Positions 58,401 through 64,000 of a DNA stretch of 64,000 nucleotides are shown in pieces (position 1 is the stretch's first letter; the number at the start of each line of letters is the position of its first letter). Origin of the DNA: Epinephelus fuscoguttatus (lineage: Eukaryota > Chordata > Actinopteri > Perciformes > Serranidae). Where the stretch lies: the NCBI RefSeq assembly GCF_011397635.1, contig NC_064756.1, forward strand, positions 22,002,907 through 22,066,906. Direction: 5' to 3'. The position numbers were made by a program, and so were the translations under genes. The notes under the pieces were generated by a model that made no database searches, was not told where the DNA came from, and worked only from the letters and a program-made list of their open reading frames with translations.

Positions 58401-61400
58401 CTGAACACAGACACACACAGACAGGTACACACCCAACCCGTGACCTGTCCTACACACCGCGTAATTAGGGAAACAGTCCTTTCGTTTAACTGCCAAAAGA
58501 GCAAACGGTAGGTATATATTCCCCTAATGATATGGGTTAAAGAGCTATTATACGTCTCATTAAAATATATGATCTACCAATCTGGTGGTGGTTTGAGGTA
58601 ATGGGGATGGAGCAGCATAAGGGCTAAAATACCATCCGCAGGCTATAGGCTAGTGTCCAAACCATATCTACATAATTCTGTGTGCTGGAGAGTGGCTGCA
58701 CAAATGAAGACGTGTTTCTGTCAGTGCCTCATGAACGACACAAGAACGAGTGTGAGGAAATGAATTGGGGTTATGAAGCATTTGACACCAATTTTCATGT
58801 CAACTGGTTGATGTTTTACCTTTCTCTTTGACTCTGCTGGACATTAAGCATATAAAGAAAAGCAGGAATTAACAGGAAGTCTTAATAATGCTTTAAACAC
58901 TGTCATTTCCTGTTAGACAGGAATAACACCTCATAATCACTGAACTGACATGCTTCTGTAAAATGACCAACAAATACATAACAAGGAAAACCACAAGGAA
59001 TTGTGTTGCCAAAAATATTTATCGATACATAACAGTCATTCTGCCGATGTCTCTGCGACTAACCAAAAAAAGAAAAGTTGTTGTCAATTATAGCCTCGGT
59101 ATATTTTATCTCTTTAGAAAAATTTTGAATTTCATTCCCTCAATGTCAATTTTCCCTGTGGTTTTGGTTTTCCATGAAGTTATAAAATCCATAATCATGA
59201 CACTGTCATAATAAGAAACATACTACTGGGACTGAACAATATGATCTAAAATCTATATTAAAAATAAATGTAAAATGTAAATAACAACACATAACTTTTT
59301 TTAAATGGTTCGCTGAGTACTTGAACAGTGGATGAACAGAAAGTTAATCAGAAAACTATTTTTACAATTTTATAACTTAAATTTAAAATATATATATATA
59401 TTTTAATAATTTTTATAATGAATTATTATAACTTCAGCTTTTTTTAATGTAAAAAAAATTCACCAGCTTCTTGTTAAATGTAAAGATTTGAACCTTCTTC
59501 ATAGATGACTTTAAACTACATATTTTGGGGTTTCTACATTTTTTCAGTAGAATAAAACAAATAATTTGAAGACACAAATTACAACAGATAATGGGACATA
59601 ATATTAAAAATTTTGCGGGGCGTCGGTGGCTTAGAGGTAGAGCAGGTGCCCCATATACAAGGCTGCCGGGTTCGACTCCAGCCTGTGGCCCTTTCCTGCA
59701 TGTCACTCCCTCTCTCTCTCCCCCTTTTACGCTTAACTGTCCTATCAATTAAAGGCAAAAATGGCCCAAAAAATATCTTTAAAAAAAAAAAATTGCACTA
59801 TTCTGTCTTGGCTAGGTCTGACTTGCAAAAGAAGTTTTAATCTCAATGTGACTTCCTTGTTAAATAAAGGTTACATATATTTCACTATTTTAGACATCTT
59901 ATAGACAACTAGCAAACTGAACAAAAATGGAAATGAGTTACTGCTCCATACATTTTCTTACTTGCATGATCACTTCTTATATCTTTGTCCTGTTTAGTTA
60001 CAGTGGCAGCCTCTGGAGCTGAAAAGTGACGCCAACACTTAAGTGCTGACAGCTGCAGTTCCCTGAACGGCCACTTGAGGCTGGCTCCAAAAGCTCGTCA
60101 ATCCCATAGACCCCCATGATGGGAGTCTATGAACCAATGGGGACGTCACGGTAGCTATGGCCATTATTTCATACAGTCTACGGTTTAATTATGGCACTTT
60201 GTTACTGTGCTGATTGGTTGGTTAAACTTCTGTTTAGATATTAATGGTTGCTGTAGTCATCGTCAGTTTAAGGACATTTACTGAAGAGTACAACATAAAC
60301 TTCAGTTCCCTACTATATGTCCCCAGACTTGTTTTGTTGCATTTTCTTTGTTATCTGGTCTTCATTGACTAACTGTAATGTGTTGTGTTATGTTGTTTTG
60401 ATATTAGGAAAAACATGAAATACAAAAAAAAAAAAAAAAGTGCAACATGAGTAAATATAAGAAAAAAAAGGATCGAGGAAGCACTATGTGGATCTTACTG
60501 TAAAGAAACACAAAGCAATCAGGAATGCATGAACATCTTTAGGTCAATAATTTGACATATTTCATTTATTATCCAGCCATACGTACAGTGCTACCACACA
60601 CACACACACTATACCTCTGGTTACACGTTGCCTTCAGTAAAGTGCCAGCTGATGGTACAGTCCACACAAACAGACTGTTACACCGGCAGTCAGTCCATCT
60701 TATTATAGCTGGACACACTATGTTAGCTAAAAGCCTCCTGGGCACACAAACAACATCTCTCAGCTTTAATAGCCTAAACAAGGCATGCAACTAACAAAGG
60801 AACCATCCTCCCCTCTTATTCTCACACCCTTTCATATCACTTGTTTCCTTTTGCAACCACTAGCATCATCTGGCTGCCCTTAACCAGAGAGGCAAACACT
60901 CTTTTTAAGTGGAGACTACTTTGTTAACTGATGACCACAGGGTCAGTTATTGATCCTCTCCTTTCTCTCTCTCAGTAAACCCTGCTGATAAAAACCCCTC
61001 TATTCTCGCAGGGCTCTGCAGTATGCAGCCACAGTTCGCTACAATAATAGCTTGCATATCATAGCATTCACATGAATCAGATCTCGGTGGTTCGATTAGG
61101 GCTAAACTAACTCAAACACATTGCCAGTCTAGGACGTGAATCTATTTATGAACGAGGAGTGTAGGTGGTAGTGTTCTTCACTTCTCCCCTCCATTCTCTT
61201 TAAAGGTTTTCTCATTTCAGTCGACTTAACAGTTCAAGTGTAAACTTTCTAGTTGTGTTGACCTCTAAGAGGCCCTGCGGGGAATAAGGAGACCCCTGGT
61301 GATCTGCTGTTTAGCAGCAGCAGTGGCCCACCTCCTCCATTTTAGTTGTGCTGGGAGGAAGGGCAGAAGAGGATGGAGCCGACTGACTCTGCTTGTGTCT

Positions 61401-62278
61401 ATGTACGTGGATGTGTGTTGATGTGTATTTGTGACCGTGCCACTGGCTTCTCTCGCTACAGAGGCAAGGGCAAGTCATCAGGGCCGCTTTGTCGAGCCTC
61501 TCTGATCTCACTTTCACGTGTCCCCGTGCAGGGAAAGGAATAAAATGATCGTCCTCGAAGGCAGCGACTGCACAGCATGCTGTACTGCACCGCTCCACTA
61601 CACAATCAAGCACAACACCTTATTTCACGCAGAAATAACAGTTGGAGTGAGGGATGAGGGAGCTTTGAGGAAAAGAGTCTACTGAATCCAGAAAGAGGCA
61701 ACAGTGCAGGGTGAACTTAGCTAAAGATGGCTATTTGATTGGGAGACTTGTTCTGTTGCCCCAAGCGAGGCACTTAGTCACCACTTCGGCAATGCTTCCT
61801 TTCGCACAGAGAAGAGAGAATCAGGAGAAGGGAAAGTGTAAGAAAGACACAGAGAAGAGGGCAGCAGGGAGGTGGAAATGGTTGATGAGGACAAATGGAG
61901 GTGGGAAGAAAGAGAGTATGTTAGACAGAAAGTAGGAGGAGAAAACAGACAGACAGAGCGCTAAGACCGAGAAAAATGAATAATACTGATGTGAGAATGG
62001 CGGAGAGGCTGAAAGAAAACAAAACAAAACAGGGTGAAGCAGCGAGAAGGAGGAAATAAATTCTTCCCAGGACTGGGGGACCAAAGCAAGAGTGCAGGGC
62101 TAATTAGTTTCTGATGGCTGGACTTTCATTTGGCTAAAAGGTCAGCTAACTTTAAAGGTCACACTGCCATGCCTGCTCGATGCACAGAAAAAAAAAAGAG
62201 TGGAGAGAGAATCCAGCGATATAAAAACACCCACACTAGAACAAATTATGCTACTACACATGCCTGTGTGTACGTGTG

Positions 62279-62334
<56 letters not shown>

Positions 62335-63669
62335 GTGGACGATAACAGCACATTTGATATTCTCATTTATGTCGTGCTCTGGTCAGAGCAGGGACCAGGG
62401 TCATTATTCTATCTAAGGACTTTTATTACTGCTAGCATATCCACTGCAAATTACTCTTGACTTTATTTGAATGTGCATCGATATAATCTTTGTGTGTACG
62501 TGCGTGTGTATGACTGCATGTCCCGTGTTGGGGAGGGGGTTTAGGTCGGCGGGATAAATTTACTGCCTGCAATGCTGAGCACATTTCTGCCTATGCATCT
62601 TTATGTAGATTACAGCTGTCTTAATAAAAACTAAGGAGTGTTATCAGAACCTGTAAGTGGAAGTTTAGAAAGTACAGATGAACTGTGAAGGAAGAATTCT
62701 CAATTACAAAACTATGGCTGCAATGTTTTATTGATTAGTTGTAATTGCCAACTAATTTGATAATCGATTAATCAGTTTGAGTATTTTTTTAGGAAAAAAG
62801 AAAAGTCAAAATTCTCCAATTCCAGCTTCTTAAATGTGAATATTTGTGGGTTTCTTTACTCCTCTGTGACAGTAAAGTGATTATCTTTGTCTTGTGGACA
62901 CAACAAGACATTTGCGGACGTCATTTTGGGCTTTCGGAAACAGTGATTGACATTTTTCACATTTTACAGACCAAACAACTAACTGATTAACTGATAAAAT
63001 AAATAATTGACAATAACAATATTCATTAGTTGCAGCCCTCTACAAACAAGGGTGCCTACATTAAACTGTGGATGTAAATATATTAGTTGTGTGTAACATA
63101 ACTGGCACTGCAGAGAGGGCATGGACTACAGAAATACTGCAACATCTGACACAAGAAACAGGAAGATAGTGAGGGTTTTCCAAAGTGAATACATATTTTT
63201 TGTTGTTGCACACACACATTCATGACATGGAAGCCTTATAAAACTTGTTTAATCACACTTGTAAAAAGTTTGCCTTTTGGTTTTATCAGATAAACATGCT
63301 CCAGCTTATTTAAGACAGGACTTGTGCAACAGATGTCTTAGCCTTAAAAACTTTGTATGTATTTTGTGTTCTTGCCCTTCAAAGGTAATATCAATGGCTA
63401 TTTGATGAAGCATAAAATATAAGCTAACTAAAAAGGGTGTTTTTAACTGTTTCCAACAACTTTAATACTGCATTTTTTGTTACATATAATGCTTTATGCT
63501 TTTTGATTTATTCTTTGTGTGTTGTCAGTTTAGAATGGCAACAACTGGTGTTGGTGTCCACATGTTGGATCTATGACAACACACACATGTAACTCACCTT
63601 CCTCTAGTTTCTTCCGGGCCTCCTCCTCTCTCTTGGCCACTTTGGCCTTCAGCACCTCGTCCGTCTTAG
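38477..63669 (-). CDS. rsrc1: serine/arginine-related protein 53 (RSRC1), last four coding exons
   Basis: A nuclear SR-related protein that takes part in constitutive and alternative splicing, especially 3' splice-site choice. Four exons on the minus strand: 63598-63669 (KTDEVLKAKVAKREEEARKK), 44565-44671 (EQVRRIKDIEAIESDSFVPQ), 41270-41377 (TEPVEVKQES to DTLAHPS) and 38477-38569 (LFMDKERAEELWHNRLI, ending RQERLMGSPVT and stop). Junction phases agree: G|AG between the first two, then phase 0. The conserved markers are the coiled, charged A-K-x-D-E-x-LKAK segment, IEAIESDSF, and the invariant LRQERLMGSPV tail. The RS-rich N-terminal half lies beyond the right edge, so the gene is partial here. 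Introns are 2.7, 3.2 and 18.9 kb, very long compared with the other genes in the window. Confidence 0.96.
38570..41269 (-). other. rsrc1 last intron
   Basis: A 2.7 kb intron holding the foldback MITE at 38877-39467. A GC-richer block at about 40540-40750 has GGTGCTAATGAGGC and GGGCTAATGGGAC words and looks unlike the surrounding repeats. No gene is seen. Confidence 0.5.
38877..39467. mobile_element. foldback MITE with long internal arms
   Basis: The ends are TTTAAAGCTGCAGTTAGTAA and the inverted ATAACTACAGCTTTAAA. Inner arms at 39048-39092 and 39293-39337 are near reverse complements and carry CAATCAGAGCCGAG, AGTCTC and GCAGCTGTCAATCA. A TTAA sits at each edge, which could be a piggyBac-type target site, but it may equally be part of the terminal repeat. 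No coding capacity. Confidence 0.8.
42443..42457 (+). promoter_or_regulatory. CTCF consensus motif
   Basis: CCAGCAGATGGCAGT fits every position of CCASYAGRKGGCRSY, plus orientation, in an rsrc1 intron. Confidence 0.6.
43377..43455 (+). repeat. interspersed fish repeat fragment
   Basis: TTTATTTATCCAGGTTTGCC, CATTGAGATTAAGAATCTCT and CAAGAGGGACCTGGCC form a phrase that is repeated widely in fish genomes. I recognise the phrase but cannot name its family. Confidence 0.55.
45518..45539. repeat. (CA)n microsatellite
   Basis: About 11 CA units. Confidence 0.95.
45657..45711. repeat. (GCAC)n/(CA)n microsatellite
   Basis: About six GCAC units lead into about 15 CA units. Confidence 0.95.
50075..50101 (+). 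repeat. poly-A tract
   Basis: Twenty-seven consecutive A residues in the rsrc1 intron. Confidence 0.95.
50280..51145. mobile_element. DNA-type repeat with internal tandem units
   Basis: The left end reads TTAAAGTTCTGGTGTGGAGG followed by GTTTAGGGGGA. The right end is the inverted form, TCCCCCTAAATCTCACACAC then TGTTCCTTTA. Inside, three diverged units begin at about 50586, 50809 and 50978, each with GGAGAGxAG, ACCTCTGCGGATAATTxGG and AAAACCTCCTxAA. The TAGATAGGGCC and CACTAGAGGCCTCTA phrases are recurrent in percomorph genomes. No protein is encoded. Confidence 0.7.
51347..51399. repeat. (CA)n microsatellite
   Basis: About 26 uninterrupted CA units. Confidence 0.95.
52401..52433. repeat. 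(GT)n microsatellite
   Basis: A GT run with a leading GGGG interruption. Confidence 0.9.
53127..53177. repeat. (GT)n microsatellite
   Basis: A GT run interrupted by GCGC and GC steps. Confidence 0.9.
53495..53519. repeat. (GT)n microsatellite
   Basis: About 11 GT units. Confidence 0.9.
53781..53794. promoter_or_regulatory. palindromic POU/octamer site
   Basis: ATTTGCATGCAAAT is a perfect 14-bp palindrome made of two overlapping octamer half-sites (ATTTGCAT and ATGCAAAT). It could bind a POU-factor dimer. It lies in the rsrc1 intron next to TAATTAATTA (53617-53626). Confidence 0.5.
54913..54927 (-). promoter_or_regulatory. CTCF consensus motif, minus orientation
   Basis: On the minus strand the sequence reads CCAGCAGGGGGCGGC, a full match to CCASYAGRKGGCRSY and close to the strongest known form. 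It lies in the large rsrc1 intron. Confidence 0.65.
55376..55407. repeat. (CA)n microsatellite
   Basis: About 15 CA units. Confidence 0.95.
59614..59792 (+). mobile_element. tRNA-derived SINE, copy 3
   Basis: GCGGGGCGTCGGTGGCTTAG with an A box (TGGCTTAGAGGTAGAGC) and a B box (GGGTTCGACTCC, 59668-59679) is followed by a CTGTGGCCCTTTCCTGCATG body, an ATCAATTAAAGGCAAAAATG tail and poly-A. The intact B box, poly-A and closeness to the family pattern make it the best preserved of the three copies. Confidence 0.88.
60000..60185. repeat. interspersed fish repeat
   Basis: CATAGACCCCCATGATGGGA, ACGTCACGGTAGCTATGGCC and ATTATTTCATACAGTCTACG are phrases I recognise from a dispersed fish element. The family is not certain. 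Confidence 0.5.
62282..62333. repeat. (CA)n microsatellite
   Basis: About 25 uninterrupted CA units. Confidence 0.95.
62716..63038. mobile_element. MITE with GGCTGCAA ends
   Basis: Terminal inverted repeats GGCTGCAAT and the complement of AGTTGCAGCC enclose ATCGATTAATCAGTTTGAG, TCCAGCTTCTTAAATGTGAA and ACCAAACAACTAACTGATTA. This is one of the most abundant small elements in percomorph fish as I know it, and it supports the fish assignment. Confidence 0.75.
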
Positions 63670-64000
63670 CTGAAAAGAAAGACAGCAGCGTTAGGTGCAA
63701 AGCAGAAATTCAGGAACATCATAATGGTTTTATTATGGAAAACATTTACAGCGTTTTTAAAGATGAATTGAGATATTAAGGAATTAATTCTTAATTATGA
63801 TGTATGATTATATATTCCTACTGACAATAAAATAAAAACAAATAAATCATTTTATTTTTTCTTTTATATCTGATTAACCCATTTTCAAAAAACACATTTG
63901 TACACACAAGGAACAAAACTTATTTCTGCGGGAACAAATTGCTGCTCATCACAATGCCGAAAAATTACCAGAGAACACATGATTGGATCAACAGTACGCG

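Larger units (their letters stand above)
44672..63597 (-). other. rsrc1 18.9 kb intron
   Basis: No coding exon was recognised in it. It alternates long CA/GT microsatellites and a few transposons with several blocks of complex, repeat-free sequence rich in TAAT/ATTA cores. Those blocks lie at about 46540-46740, 48050-48280, 49120-49530, 53220-53350, 53600-53830, 55920-56400, 56470-56830 and 57470-57960. They are the best candidates for conserved non-coding enhancers and are discussed individually as findings. Confidence 0.6.

Noticed and set aside
59628-59690. tRNA gene
   Set aside because: A and B boxes are present, but the body and AAAGGC/poly-A tail are shared with two other copies, so it is a SINE.
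44672-63597. Additional rsrc1 exons in the large intron
   Set aside because: The flanking exons join in phase (G|AG) into the known AKTDEV...LEE-EGTSLEEQV order, so none is needed, and none was recognised.

Overview
This window is vertebrate genomic DNA, almost certainly from a ray-finned (teleost, probably percomorph-type) fish. Genes are split into short exons with GT/AG introns. The space between exons is full of CA/GT microsatellites and decayed fish-type transposons: Tc1/mariner, PIF/Harbinger, hAT-like, foldback MITEs, tRNA-derived SINEs and a LINE 3' end. There is no prokaryotic gene organisation.

Four protein-coding genes can be rebuilt exon by exon with consistent splice phases. (1) Minus strand, 7.5-21.9 kb: the PP2A scaffold (A, PR65) subunit, 15 coding exons giving exactly 589 residues. 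It has B-like features at its N- and C-termini and A-like features in part of the N-terminal half. (2) Plus strand, 23.3-27.5 kb: med29, a Mediator subunit, four coding exons, 177 residues, divergent from the PP2A gene. (3) Minus strand, 29.2-37.1 kb: mlf1 (myeloid leukemia factor 1), eight coding exons, 280 residues. (4) Minus strand, 38.5 kb to beyond the right edge: the last four coding exons of rsrc1, an SR-related splicing protein; its N-terminal RS domain lies off-window. The mlf1-rsrc1 tandem matches the human 3q25 arrangement, where SHOX2 is the neighbouring developmental gene.

Layout: 1-5.8 kb has no convincing gene (LINE fragment, SINE, Tc1 remnant, another interspersed repeat). 5.8-7.5 kb is the probable PP2A 3' UTR. 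7.5-21.9 kb is the PP2A gene, whose 3.8 kb intron 9 holds a nested hAT-like element and a ~200 bp perfect-hairpin MITE. 21.9-23.3 kb is a divergent promoter region containing a MITE. Intron 3 of med29 (3.35 kb) is almost entirely a PIF/Harbinger element followed by a Tc1 element. 27.5-28.4 kb is the convergent med29/mlf1 tail-to-tail gap. 38-64 kb is rsrc1, dominated by one 18.9 kb intron. That intron carries many non-repetitive, homeodomain-site-rich blocks which look like developmental enhancers, plausibly serving shox2 outside the window.

The genes do not form a pathway. The most interesting signals are regulatory: three full-consensus CTCF motifs whose orientations would allow a loop around mlf1/rsrc1, a near-palindromic RFX X-box at the mlf1 promoter, a palindromic POU site, and the enhancer-like blocks. 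I found no undescribed biochemical system. All calls come from reading the sequence; comparisons with other species are from memory of the families.
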